64,000 nt of DNA from Halocaridina rubra (taxonomy: Eukaryota > Arthropoda > Malacostraca > Decapoda > Atyidae): positions 1 through 64,000 of the forward strand of contig JAXCGZ010007699.1 in assembly GCA_037179515.1 (NCBI GenBank), given 5' to 3'. Shown piece after piece: positions 11,292 to 22,297 of the stretch. A program made the translations under genes and the position numbers. The notes under the pieces were generated by a model that was not told the origin of the DNA, did no database searches, and worked only from the letters and a program-made list of their open reading frames with translations. Within the stretch, counting starts at the first letter, position 1; each line of letters begins with the position of its first letter.

Positions 11292-11324
11292 ACGGGAAGA
11301 TACGAGCTTTGGGCTCTTTCCCGT
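11292..11324 (+). promoter_or_regulatory. 3' UTR hairpin of LINE A
   Basis: ACGGGAA (11292-11298) pairs with TTCCCGT (11318-11324), and inside it GAGC (11304-11307) pairs with GCTC (11313-11316) around a TTTGG loop. The same block recurs at the 3' end of copies 3, 4, 5, 7 and 10, with partial forms in 6, 8 and 9. Such hairpins near LINE 3' ends are often what the RT recognises. That role is inferred here. Confidence 0.6.
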
Positions 11325-12118
11325 AAACACAATTAGGTAATCACAATTAGGTAATCACACTATCCCTCACCTTGCTTGTGCCAGATGAATTCCTGTGAAG
11401 ATGCCACTTAAATAAGGTATGAAATTTACTTAAACTGCTCAGGCGAGAAGTTGCCTCTGCGGTGCTTGGGCGCCAAAAGAGGACGCTTCATTGTCCCTCT
11501 TGGTGACGTCATCTGCAGGATATATTTCTAGAGCAGTAACTGGCTCTGATATCATTTAAGGACTACTTTAGTGGTGGTCCCTGGCAGGCAATTATAGCAG
11601 AGATGCAAGGGAGAGACAGTATTTTAGGTGCAAAAGGTGGAATTAAATAAAATAAAACGAGAATAATAATGGAAAGTTAGGTTACTGGTAAACAATCTCT
11701 AGAACGTTCTTTGCTCGTAGGAGGCGGAATTTAAGTACTCAAATAATAAAGAAGCTACTGATATATATATAGACAGGCTAATGACATAACAGCAAGGTCA
11801 AATTTATAACAAAATTATCAGCAAAAACAATTTTTATAATAAGAAAATTGTAAATAAAACGTATCTGGTGGGTTCAGTGAAGAGGTGGAAAAGTAGGAGC
11901 AGCCTTTATATCGGGACTATGCTTCTACACGTACAAGAAGAGTAAATAATGTATATTTAAAATTGGCTATAAGCTAAAATATAAATTGCAAATAGTCATA
12001 ATCTGCAAAAGTCAAAAAGTGGGAATTATTTTTTTTAGTTAGAAAAATGACAGTTAAGCTACTAAATTACTAATAAGGCATCTAACAGCCTCTGGTGACT
12101 TTGAGTGAAACACTCTGT

Positions 12119-12843
<725 letters not shown>

Positions 12844-12897
12844 TTGCATTCCCATTTGAAAGTAGATTTGTCATACTAATTCTTTGGTATATTGCAG

Positions 12898-13007
12898 GTG
12901 ATGTGCGTGCTCCTATAACTCCTCGTAAACCTGGAAGAAGTGCTAGTATTCGGGGTGATGAAGATCGAGAAAAACGACGTGCTCCCCAGCCTCCAAGTGC
13001 TATTCAG
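12898..13007 (+). CDS. Host gene exon a (docking region)
   Basis: This exon has 110 nt. The acceptor ATTGCAG ends at 12897, with a branch-like TACTAAT at 12874-12880; the donor is GTATGA. It enters in phase 1 and leaves in phase 0 after CAG. The reading is [20 protein letters not shown], then [17 protein letters not shown]. It contains a basic RSAS phosphosite-like motif and a Pro-rich SH3-ligand-like stretch. Only about 57 bp separate it from the 720-bp (TA)n, so its acceptor signals are confined to that gap. Confidence 0.75.
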
Positions 13008-13011
13008 GTAT

Positions 13012-13290
13012 GATCATGTTAAAGAAAAATCCATAGAGAGTATGTTTTCACAATGCAGAATAGTAAAAATAAACTTGGTTGTATTGCAAGTGATTAAATT
13101 TGTTCTCTTTCCTTGAAGTTCTTAATTACTTTTCAGTTTAGGCAAAGGTTAGATCATGTTAAAAAAAATTCATAGAGAGTATGTTTTCACAATGTTGAAT
13201 AGTTAAAATAGGCTTGGTTGTATTGCAAATGATTAAATTTGCTCTCTTTCCGTGAAGTGCTTAATTACTTTTCAGTTTAGGCAAAGGTAA
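13012..13290 (+). repeat. 140-bp tandem duplication in intron
   Basis: GATCATGTTAAA begins at 13012 and again at 13152, and both units end with TTTAGGCAAAGGT. The two units differ at only a few positions. The first begins directly after the exon donor. Confidence 0.9.
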
Positions 13291-13481
13291 GAGTTATGGG
13301 CATATGAAAAAAGTGCATGTTCATCTGTTCACATATCAAGCTAACACTGTTTCTGCTTTGTTGACTTTCTTTCGTTTGGCTATCCATATATTTCCAATGG
13401 GAATTTTTTGACTAATATTATAGAGAAGGTAAACATTTTCTGCTTGTTGGTGCATTAATTTTGGTTTTGCTGCCACCTCAG

Positions 13482-13496
13482 GAGGTATATGTAGAG
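13482..13496 (+). other. Candidate 15-nt microexon
   Basis: A T-rich tract with CCACCTCAG precedes the 15 bases GAGGTATATGTAGAG, which are followed by GTAAAT. It would add EVYVE in frame (phase 0) between exons a and b, placing another tyrosine in the docking region. It is supported only by splice signals and by phase; chance is a real alternative. Confidence 0.3.
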
Positions 13497-14280
13497 GTAA
13501 ATATTCTCCTGAGCTTTCACCTTAGACTGATAATAAAAGTTATGATTGGTTACTGAATTGTCTGAACAGGGCATGGAAATATAATACGATATACTAGAGC
13601 CTAGCCATTAAGTGAGTATATATATTTTCCTTATGCCTCATGACGTTGCTCGTTTGTCATTGGAAGATGCCATTTTAAGTTGCAGCAGTTGTGAAAGGTT
13701 GTTGTTGTTTTTATAAAAGTGCTCTTTTTTATTAAGAGTTTTTTATTTGAGGTAAGTGACAGATTTCTTGTTTGAGGTTTAACATCGTTTTTAGCATTTT
13801 CTGTTTCAATGTGTCTTTTATCCTCTGCACTGTTTACACAAGACCCTTGAACATATTGGGCTTCATTTTCCAGGAGAAATATACATGGGAAATAACTCCA
13901 AAGATTTTAATTCAGAATCTGCATTCATCACTATAAGTCCAGAATCCAAGAATGTAGAATTTTGTCAGCACTTTAATAACATGTGAACATAGTTGATCCA
14001 CTATGTAACTGTCTTCCCAGTAACCTTAAATTTCCAGTTCCTTTAAATAAAAAGAAAACTTCATGTACAAAATATTTTATTGAGAGCTACTTTGATCATA
14101 CTTTGTTTTTCTATACCATAGGTTTCATGCAGCATTAGATATGAATGTACTTTGCGATTTTCATAGTTAGTGGCTTTTCCCCAATGCAGTGCCATATGGT
14201 CCCAAAAATCTTACACTAAGCTTAGAGCACGGTCCTCAATTTTCTCATTTATGTTTGTTTTTTCATTTTTTTCTCTGAAG

Positions 14281-14292
14281 AACATGCTAAGG
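14281..14292 (+). other. Candidate 12-nt microexon
   Basis: A long polypyrimidine tract ending TTCTCTGAAG precedes AACATGCTAAGG and the strong donor GTATGT. It would add NMLR in frame between exons a and b. The evidence is splice signals only. Confidence 0.28.
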
Positions 14293-14822
14293 GTATGTTT
14301 TAGATGCAGAATATAATATTGTGTTATACCTACATACTATATAAACTAAATAAAATGTTATTATTAATATGATATGAAGATTATTTGTGGTTTATCTGTA
14401 AAGATAAAGGATATGAAAAAGAATTTTAGAGCTGCTTCAGATTATAATATTTAACATATTGCTTCACAACATCTTTACTCTGATTTGCTTTAGGGAAAAG
14501 TTCTTGATATCATTAATTCTCCTAGAAATCATAAGTTTTTATAGTTTCAATGCTAAACAATATATATATTTAGTCTGGATCTTTATATCTAATCAGTGTT
14601 TTAAGAGATACAATTATATAATCTCCTTCTCATCTCCGTCTACTTCCTTCAGTTAAATTCAGAATATGGAAAGCAAATGTATATTTATGCAATAGTTTCT
14701 CTTTCAAAATGTAGGTTTTTCAAGACTTGAAATCACAGAGCTAAACTTTTACCCTAACTCTGAGAATTAATGATCTGCGTTTAGGTCTCAAACTTATTTG
14801 TGATTTGTTTTTTTATCAATAG

Positions 14823-15017
14823 GGACTTCCAGACCTTGCTCTTCAGGCTGTTCCTAAAACAAGCAGACATCAACAGCAGGATAGCATAGGCAGTAATTGT
14901 AGTAGTCTCAGTACTGCAAACAGATCTTCAAAAGGACCAGCACCACCTCGGCCTCAGAATACTTCACAAAACCATGATAACGAATCATATGAATGTGATT
15001 CTTCATATGATGAAAAT
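14823..15017 (+). CDS. Host gene exon b (docking region)
   Basis: This exon has 195 nt, exactly 65 codons, phase 0 at both ends. The acceptor is ATCAATAG and the donor GTAAGT. It begins GLPDLALQAVPKTSRHQQQD and contains a Ser-rich stretch (SIGSNCSSLSTANRSS), a Pro motif (APPRPQ), and it ends in acidic tyrosines (ESYECDSSYDEN). The composition is that of a disordered, phosphorylatable linker, matching exon c. I see no folded domain. Confidence 0.8.
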
Positions 15018-16116
15018 GTAAGTTTATCTTCCTTTCCTGGGGTTTTAGTGCACTCTTCTGAGGTTACAAATTTTCTTTTCCACATGGTGCCATGTCTATC
15101 TGGAGCTAGCAGGGTGACTGCAAAAAAAAAAAAAAGGTGCCATGGCACCATCATACCTTGTGCATCCTCACCCCTTCAGTTACCTGTTTTGTGGCTAGGA
15201 ATAATATTTGGAAAAAAAGGAATTTCTTTGCCAACACTTCTCTCCTCACTACCTTTTAATTGCTTCCTAAAACAATCTGGGACCATATTTACAGATTTCT
15301 TGCTCCCTGCACTACAAGGGATAATTACAAGCTAGATAGTTTTGTAGATTTCTTTTACAAGTCCAGAGTTACAGGAAGGCATTTGCATGCCCATTCCAGT
15401 GCTTTTTTCATGGTATCTTTGGTTATACTAATGAGTAACCTTTCTTATGGTGTATACAGTATACCTACTGAATTGGTGTATTATATAAGACAGGAGGTAC
15501 ATTAACGTCACTTCCTATGCTTAACATAACTAAGTATAACTGTCACTTTATCCCCCATAGCATGAGGTGATCTCAATCCTTTAGTGTGAAGACCCTCTCT
15601 GATCCATAAACAACAGAATCTGTATGATGGTAATAGTTTTCAGTAATTTAATAATGTAAGCATAGTACTTCTTCAGATGTCTTTTTTTACAGACAACATA
15701 TGACCAAATTCTCCTAATATTTGTATTTTTTATTTATATTAATTTTTACTTTCTAACATTCATGTAAGTGATCAGTGATATAATAGTGCTGCTTTGTGGT
15801 ATTGCATGGTTAATAAAATACTTTCTCAGATTTCCATAGTACATATTCAGTCTTTAACTTGAACTATAGTATTAGTCCCTGATAAAACCATATATTCTAC
15901 AGCTCCAGCATAATATAATTATGACTAGCGCTCCCATTTATCAGCTTTGCTTTCAATACTGCAGTAGTGTAGTGCTTTATTATAATAAATATTTTGTTAC
16001 TAATCAAGTAATATTTAATCTACTCATGTAGTATTTTGTGTTGCTACTAATAATGCTCTCTCCAGATAATAATGTGTAGCAAATAGTAATAAATATTGAC
16101 TTTAATTCTCAAGCAG
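15018..16116 (+). other. Host gene intron b-c
   Basis: 1.1 kb of AT-rich intron. No repeat family or RNA is recognised. Confidence 0.6.
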
Positions 16117-16257
16117 TACATCAGCAACCAGATTCTCTCTGCTTCACCTGTGCATTACGATGCACCTTTGGCTTATGTTGCTCGGTCTGACATTTATGAA
16201 GATTTGCACACTCCAGATGGTTACATATGCCCACCACAGCTACCTTCACTAGCTAGG
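16117..16257 (+). CDS. Host gene exon c (SH2-motif-rich docking region)
   Basis: This exon has 141 nt, 47 codons, phase 0 at both ends, with donor GTGAGA. The coding is rich in tyrosine in SH2-like contexts: HYDAPLAYVARSDIYEDL, then TPDGYICPPQLPSLAR. YDAP fits the YDxP type bound by Crk/Nck-like SH2 domains, so an adaptor or scaffold role is likely (inference). The acceptor is a tandem NAGNAG (AAGCAG, 16111-16116). Use of the first AG would add one Gln. Its downstream intron is the 22-kb transposon-filled one. Confidence 0.8.
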
Positions 16258-17247
16258 GTGAGAACTGACTGAATGTGATTCTGCTATATTATTATAATTA
16301 TTATTGTGACTGTGACTTTTATTAGTTTTCATGAATTTTTTTATAAAGATATTGAAGTAATTCACTATTTCTAAAACCAAGTACCTCCTTTAGCTAAGGT
16401 GAGAAATTATTTGGTGTAATTTTGATATATTATTATTATTCACTAATCTTGGATCTGAATTTTGATAATATATACTTTTTATTGCAAACATAAATAAGTT
16501 TAGAAAATAAAGGAAAATATATGCTACATTCACTAATTTAAAACCAAGTCTAGAAGAATGCATCTATAATTTTTACTATTTTCTGTACCTTCTCAGATTT
16601 TTAATACTTTTCTGTAAGTTTGGAACAATAGCAGTTTTGTCAGGATTCCTTAACTAATACCATGGCATGGAGGAGAGTAGTATATAAGCAACACCCTTAG
16701 TAGTACAGTACAAGGTATATAGAATGTAGGACCTTGTAGCACTATCTGGAAAAATGTTTGTGAGTGCTCCTTAAGATGCTACAACGGTTTCCTTAACTAA
16801 TACCATGGCATGGAGGAGAGTAATATATAAGCAGCACCCTTCAGAGTACGTGCAGGGCATATAATATGTAGTTATGTTGTAGCACCTGTGACTACTCCTG
16901 AATATGCTAAAACATGGGACTGTCTATAAGCTATTACATGGTAAGAGGGGAGCCTTTGACATGTGAGCAAGCATCAGAACAATATGCTTACCAAATGCAT
17001 GGATTATTTTTTCTTATTACTTACCCACCACTTTTATGAGCCAGAAATAACATAACATAGATCCAAGAAGTAAGAAGTAACATCTGAAAAGAGGCCAAAC
17101 ATACTTAAGCATTAAACTTCAATAGATACTTATAAAACACCCACATCAGGCTCAGAGCAGTAACTATAAGGATTTCCAGGAATATGAATATCAAGACCTT
17201 TCCCAATACATAGTCAGAGAAGTTCACCAAAAAGATGAGAGCCATAA
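16258..17247 (+). other. Start of large intron c-d
   Basis: AT-rich sequence without a gene. It contains a 143-bp tandem duplication at 16646-16918 (each unit starts TTCCTTAACTAATACCATGG). The intron as a whole runs to 38443 and is mostly transposons, listed separately. Confidence 0.6.
16646..16918 (+). repeat. 143-bp tandem duplication in intron
   Basis: TTCCTTAACTAATACCATGG starts at 16646 and at 16789. The second unit is more diverged toward its end. Confidence 0.8.
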
Positions 17248-17795
17248 TTGTTTTAGCTTAGAGTGATGATAAATCTAATTACCCTCAGTCTACCCTCATA
17301 GCTGAGACTGCGTATTTCTGGCACCAGTTTTCAGGCATGTCTTTGCACTTTTTCCAGGTTATTTATGTGCTTTTTTAAGTGTTGATTCCAAAAGGGGGCT
17401 GCATATTTAAACTTTGGCCTCACATAAGTTACATAAATATATATGAACAATTACTTGTCCATGTGTCTTAGGGCTACCCTTACACTTACTAAGAAAGCAT
17501 ATGCTGCCCTTACTATGCCATTTATATGCATTTCCGGAGGCAAATCTGCCAATATGTTTACTTCTAGATATTTCTATTTCTCTGTCTCTTGAAGTTCTAC
17601 TCCTGCTATTAAATATCCAAGCATGGGACTTCTCACACTTGCACCCATTCTAATTGTCATACATTTAGAAGTATTTAATTTCATTAGCCACTTTTCTGAC
17701 CACTCATGCAGACTATTCAGGTCTACCTGAAGTTCTCTACTATTGTTCACATCTTTTATTTTCTTCACAGTCTTTGCATCATCTGCAAAGATATT

Positions 17796-18106
17796 TGTAG
17801 TCTGAATTAAATTGAATCAAATTCCTCTTACTTTGATATTATGTGTCATGCGGAATAACACCAATGATGAGTCAGGATGAGCGACAAGCAATAACGATAA
17901 TACCGTAAGACAACACGAACAAAAACAAAAATACCAAGCCGGCCGGTAAAAAAAAGCATGTCACCAAAACCACAAGCTCTCTGCCCCATGACTGGATATT
18001 GAATCACTCTCACTGCCACTCACTCACCCATCTCAGCACCAACAACTGTCCACCATACGTAAACTACCACAAACTACTAAACTACTTTTAGACTTATTAA
18101 ACTACA
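17796..18106 (-). repeat. LTR (3' LTR of the minus-strand element)
   Basis: 311 bp. It aligns with 24852-25098 through shared blocks such as GTCATGCGGAATAA/GTCATGTGGAATAA, ACAACTGTCCACCATA and AACTACTTTTAGACTTA. It is 64 bp longer than its partner because of indels, so the insertion is not recent. Confidence 0.85.
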
Positions 18107-18120
18107 CGCCCCCCTGATCT
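18107..18120 (-). promoter_or_regulatory. Polypurine tract
   Basis: The minus strand reads AGATCAGGGGGGCG and directly abuts the LTR start TGTAG. This is the position of the plus-strand DNA primer in LTR elements. Confidence 0.6.
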
Positions 18121-18599
18121 AAAGATCATACAACACACCAAGAAGTGTAGAAGTACAAACAAAATTGATTTAAAACAACAGAAAATCCACAAACCAACAA
18201 AAACCAAGACAATCTATGATTGATATTAGATAAAAGAAAAATTAACGAGTGCAAATTTGTAACAGAATTATCTCACTCAGATATATAGTTGTCCAGTTCA
18301 GAAATATAGTCATCCAACCAGGCAGGTTGCTGTTTTGTTTGCCTGGGACGTGTATCTGTTAAAATAATTTACTTTCCAAACATCGTGTATGTGACGTGGC
18401 ATGCCATCAACAGACACATTGTTTTTGGACGCGATACCAGTAATGTAGCCTTTCTTCCATTTAGTAGTACACCTAGTTCACTTTTTATGTGTGTTTATAA
18501 TCCGCGACATTGGAATAATGCCCCGAAAAAATAATAGTAAAAAATACGAAATTCGCAAATAACGCCCATAAAAAAAATTAGATTTTTTCTTTTTTCTAG

Positions 18600-20640
18600 A
18601 TAATCAACTGACTCTGAGGCACTTTTCCGCCATCCTCCTCCTCTTCTACCACTTAATGCAATATTATATTATGAAGATAATGGGAAAAAACAAACAGCAA
18701 ACAAACTTTCGATATAATATCGTCAGGGAAATAGCGTACGAAGGTGCAATAGCTGATACGGAAGTGGCAAAACGTTTGCGAATAGAGGTTCGTTTTTCCA
18801 CATCCTCCTCCTCTTCTACCGCTTAATGCGATCAAATATTATGAAGAGAATTGAAAAAAGCATTAAGAACAAACAACAAACAAACTTTCGATATAATATT
18901 GTCAGGGAAATAGCGTGCGAGGGTGCATCAGCTGATACGGAAGCGGCAAAACGTTTGCGAATAGAGGTTTGTTCTCCCGCATCATCCTCGTCTTCTACCG
19001 CTTAATGCAATTGAATATTATGAAGAAAATAAAAAAAAAGCATTAAGAACAATCAACAAACAAACTTTCGATATGATATCGTCAGGGAAGTAGCATGTAG
19101 AGAATATATATATTTCATTTAAATTTCTCATGTTCAGTACGATATACGTTTTCTTTGTAACGAATTGTATAGTTTTCTGTTTGTCTCGTCTGATTTTGTT
19201 TATGTTAAGATTTTGTGCAGCATGGTCGATATCTAAAGAATATAGATTAATGTTTAGAACCAAGGAATATAAATAATACTATATTCTTGAAAATTAGATA
19301 AACCCCAAATAGGTTGAGTAAATAAGTATTTTATGAGTAAGATATGACTGAATAGTGATAAGCATCAGCTGATACGGAAGTGGTAAAACGTTTGCGAATA
19401 GAGATTCGTTCTCCCGCATCCTCCTCCTCTTCTACCGCTTAATGCAATCAAATATTATGAAGAGAATTGAAAAAGAGCATTAAGAACAAACAGCAAACAA
19501 ACTTTAGATATAATATCGTCGGGCAAATAACGTGCAAGGGTTTATCAGATGATACGGAAGTGGCAAACTGTTTGCAGATAGAGGTTTGTTCCGCATCCTC
19601 CTCCTCTTCTACCGCTTAATGCAATCAAATATTATGAAGAGAATTGAAGAAAAGCATTAAGAACAAACAGCAAACAAACTTTCGATATAATATCATCAGG
19701 GAAATAGCGTGTAGAGAAAATGTATATTTCATTTAAGCTTCCCATGTGCACTACGATATACGCTTTCTTTGTAAAGAATTGCATAGTTTTCTTTTTGTCT
19801 AAGCTTATTTTGTTTACGTTAAGATTTCGTGCACCATGGTCGATATGTAAAAAAGATAGAATGATGTTTAGAACCAAGGAATATTAATAATACTATAATC
19901 TTGAAAATTAGATAAGCCCCAAATAGGGTGAGTAAATAAATATTATATGAGTAAGACTTTGTGCCTGAATAGTGATAAGCATCAGCTGATACGGTAGTGG
20001 CAAAACGTTTGTGGAGAGAGGTTCGTTCTCCCGCATCCTCCTCCTCTTCTAGCACTTAATGCGATCGAATATTATGAAGAGAATTGAAAAAAAGCATTAA
20101 GAACAAACAGCAAGCAAACTTTCGATATAATATCGTCAGGGAAATAGCGTGTAGAGAAAATTATATTTCATTTCAGTTTCCCATGTACACTACCATATAC
20201 ATTTTCTTTGTAACAAATTGTATAGTTTTCTTTTTGTCTCAGCTGATTTTGTTTACTTTAAGATTTTGTGCAGCATGGTTGATATGTAAAAAAGATAGAA
20301 TAATGTTTAGAACAAGGAATATTAATAATACTATAATCTTGAAAATTAGATAAACCCCAAATAGGATTAGTAAATAAATATTATATGAGTAAGTCATTGT
20401 GCCTGAATAGTAAGTGATAAGTATCAGCTGATACAGAAGTGGCAATACATTTGCGGATAGAGGTTCGTTCTCCCGCATCCTCCTCCTCTTCTACCGCTTA
20501 ATGGGATCGAATATTATGAAGAGAATTGAAAAAGAGCATTAAGAACATACAGCAAACAAACTTTCAAATATAATATCGTCAGGGGAATAGCATGCGAGGG
20601 TGCATCAGCTGATACGGAGGTGGCAAATCATTTGCATATT
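18600..20640. repeat. Tandem array with alternating ~180 and ~440 bp units
   Basis: The block CATCCTCCTCCTCTTCTACC (with variants) starts near 18631, 18801, 18980, 19416, 19594, 20034 and 20475. The spacings are about 170, 179, 436, 178, 440 and 441. All units share a TTATGAAGAGAATTGAAAAA...CAAACAAACTTTCGATATAA block and a CAGCTGATACGGAAGTGGCA block. The long units carry an extra ~260 bp (CATTTAAGCTTCCCATGTGC...). It lies between the pol end and the 3' LTR of the LTR element. Small open frames in it are repeats of one another and are not convincing genes. Confidence 0.85.
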
Positions 20641-20968
20641 CGTGCTCACCGCCACCATGCACGTCCCAGTGTATACCTGTTGCCCACCGCATAATAGAGT
20701 GCATTAATTTGTTTACTGTACAGTAAATCTGTATATCTTTTATAATGTACACTATTTGCATGTTAACATAAATAACTACAGGTCTTTCTGGTTTGTTATG
20801 TATTTATAAAATATGTTTTACTTATCTTATACCTTTGGTATAGTGTGTCTATGGACGTTTGTGGAATGTATCTTTGCTCATTATCATTGTGTCTTATGGA
20901 AAATGAGTCAATAAATTACGTGAAAATTACAATATACGTCTATTCTGAAAACCTATCTTCGCGTTATT
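20641..20968. other. Noncoding 3' region of the LTR element
   Basis: AT-rich sequence between the tandem array and the end of the integrase frame. Nothing recognisable. Confidence 0.5.
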
Positions 20969-22297
20969 CTAAGAACTAGGTGTACATCGTGTATTTGGCA
21001 GCTTCACCCAGACTTCCTCACCTATTCTCACTGAAGAAGACTCATCTTTATCAATCTCTGGCTTAATCATTGGATGTCTCCATTCATATTTAAGTATAAG
21101 GTGCTGTGGCACCGACTTTTCATCCTGACCTGACGTAGAAGTCATATTGTACCAGAACAGTGCTTCTATTGGTAATAGGTGCTCCCTCTCAGCAATACCT
21201 TTCACCGTATGGTGATGTCTCTCCAATATATCATTGCCCTCAAGCTTGTATGCAGCTCTAAACATTCCTACAGTATTCCATCTCTCCAGCACTTGCCTTA
21301 GTAATGATGAACAATATACTCTACTGTTATCCATTAGAATCTCATCAACCGGACCTCTTTCACAGAAAATTTCTTCCAACAATGGTAAAATTTCTCTGGC
21401 ATTTTCATTTCTGAGTTCCTTCCAGACTGCAAAACAACTAGAACCACAATCCGTGACTGATAAGTAAGGCACCTGCCAATAATGAGTGACATAAATTGCT
21501 AAGTATTTCCAATTTTCTATAACACTAATCTCTACTACATGACGGGTGGCTGGGGCTGGATCAGTGGATTGACACTGTTGACAGCTCTGCACCACCTTTC
21601 TGACTGCTTCTTTGGCAATGGTAGGATCCACCTTATGGGCCAAATACAACGTCCTCTCCACACCCACACAATGCATGTTGTGCATTTGCCTCAAATCAAC
21701 ATTTGCACCAATACAACAAACCTCCTCTTCACTATCAGGAATCTTTGCTTTTAACCAGCTTTTCCCAACACATGTCAGGACATCAGACTTATATTTTGAT
21801 GACGAAATGAGGGCCACCTTCTTCACTAGCCAAAATTTATTTATCAGATCCCTCAAGATTCCCAAACGGCATTTTACCACCATCTCAGAAGCTCCCTTAG
21901 TGTGCACCCTCTTTTCCTCTGTAATAATAGTATTCACCCAACCATGCACTCTTACTGAATTAGTTCTCAACTCTGTTTTCTTCAATCTCCATATCAATGC
22001 TAGATTAATACCTTTCAATGCTGCCTCAAGTTCAGCCACATTTATGTGACTATAATTGTCCTTCTTTCGGAGACAAGCAGCATCTTCAATGACCTGATCA
22101 TTTATTTCAAAAAGAACACCAATAGCCAAACTGCTAGCATCACACCATATTGTACCATGTTCAGTTTTAGGAACATGCCAACCACCTTTAACTGGATCAT
22201 CTAATTTCACTTTCTCAATCACCTCCCTGATCATAGCAACTGCAGTACAGTCCAAAACTTGACTCCTCAGCACTCCTCTTAATGATACTACAGGCAA
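20969..22297 (-). CDS. pol: LTR element pol: RNase H and integrase
   Basis: A 442-residue open frame continuing the RT/connector coded upstream (22436-22215, GKLVGHYPVAGWLRFACSII). RNase H is at about residues 45-110 (GTIWCDASSLAIGVLFEIND, then HINVAELEAALKGINLALIW). The integrase zinc finger has HNMHCVGVERT and SCQQCQS. The core has LAIYVTHYWQ, then PYLSVTDCGSSCFAVWKEL, EILMDNSRVY and ILERHHHTVKGIAER. The second Asp and the Glu of the DDE triad are present. The first Asp position reads Tyr (IYVTHY, codon 21491-21493), so strand transfer is probably dead. The frame ends after a WVKLPNTR-type tail. Confidence 0.8.
   Translation of the reverse strand: MPVVSLRGVLRSQVLDCTAVAMIREVIEKVKLDDPVKGGWHVPKTEHGTIWCDASSLAIGVLFEINDQVIEDAACLRKKDNYSHINVAELEAALKGINLALIWRLKKTELRTNSVRVHGWVNTIITEEKRVHTKGASEMVVKCRLGILRDLINKFWLVKKVALISSSKYKSDVLTCVGKSWLKAKIPDSEEEVCCIGANVDLRQMHNMHCVGVERTLYLAHKVDPTIAKEAVRKVVQSCQQCQSTDPAPATRHVVEISVIENWKYLAIYVTHYWQVPYLSVTDCGSSCFAVWKELRNENAREILPLLEEIFCERGPVDEILMDNSRVYCSSLLRQVLERWNTVGMFRAAYKLEGNDILERHHHTVKGIAEREHLLPIEALFWYNMTSTSGQDEKSVPQHLILKYEWRHPMIKPEIDKDESSSVRIGEEVWVKLPNTRCTPSS

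Larger units (their letters stand above)
7862..11360 (+). mobile_element. LINE family A copy 1, nearly full length
   Basis: A non-LTR retrotransposon with an ORF1, then an ORF2 with apurinic-type endonuclease and RT, then a 3' UTR with a hairpin and a short repeated tail (two units of AATTAGGTAATCAC). The endonuclease/RT order and the C-terminal block ending DKYH fit the CR1/Jockey group; the exact clade is not settled. It is inserted in the Gypsy LTR. The 5' end is truncated within ORF1, since copy 2 (near 27310) has about 30 further residues. This is the longest copy in the window and the best reference for the other copies. Confidence 0.85.
13008..14822 (+). other. Host gene intron a-b, with tandem duplication and two microexon candidates
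   Basis: The 1.8-kb intron contains a 140-bp tandem duplication (13012-13151 and 13152-13290) and short sequences at 13482-13496 and 14281-14292 framed by good splice signals (see separate entries). No transposon is recognised in it. Confidence 0.6.

Noticed and set aside
13276..13286. An 11-nt stretch (TTTAGGCAAAG) with good splice signals, like a third microexon
   Set aside because: It would break the frame, and it lies at the end of a tandem duplication whose other copy lacks the donor.
18600..20640. Evenly spaced repeats that might suggest a CRISPR-like array
   Set aside because: Units are 170-440 bp, contiguous, and lie within a eukaryotic retrotransposon; there are no short repeats with unique spacers.
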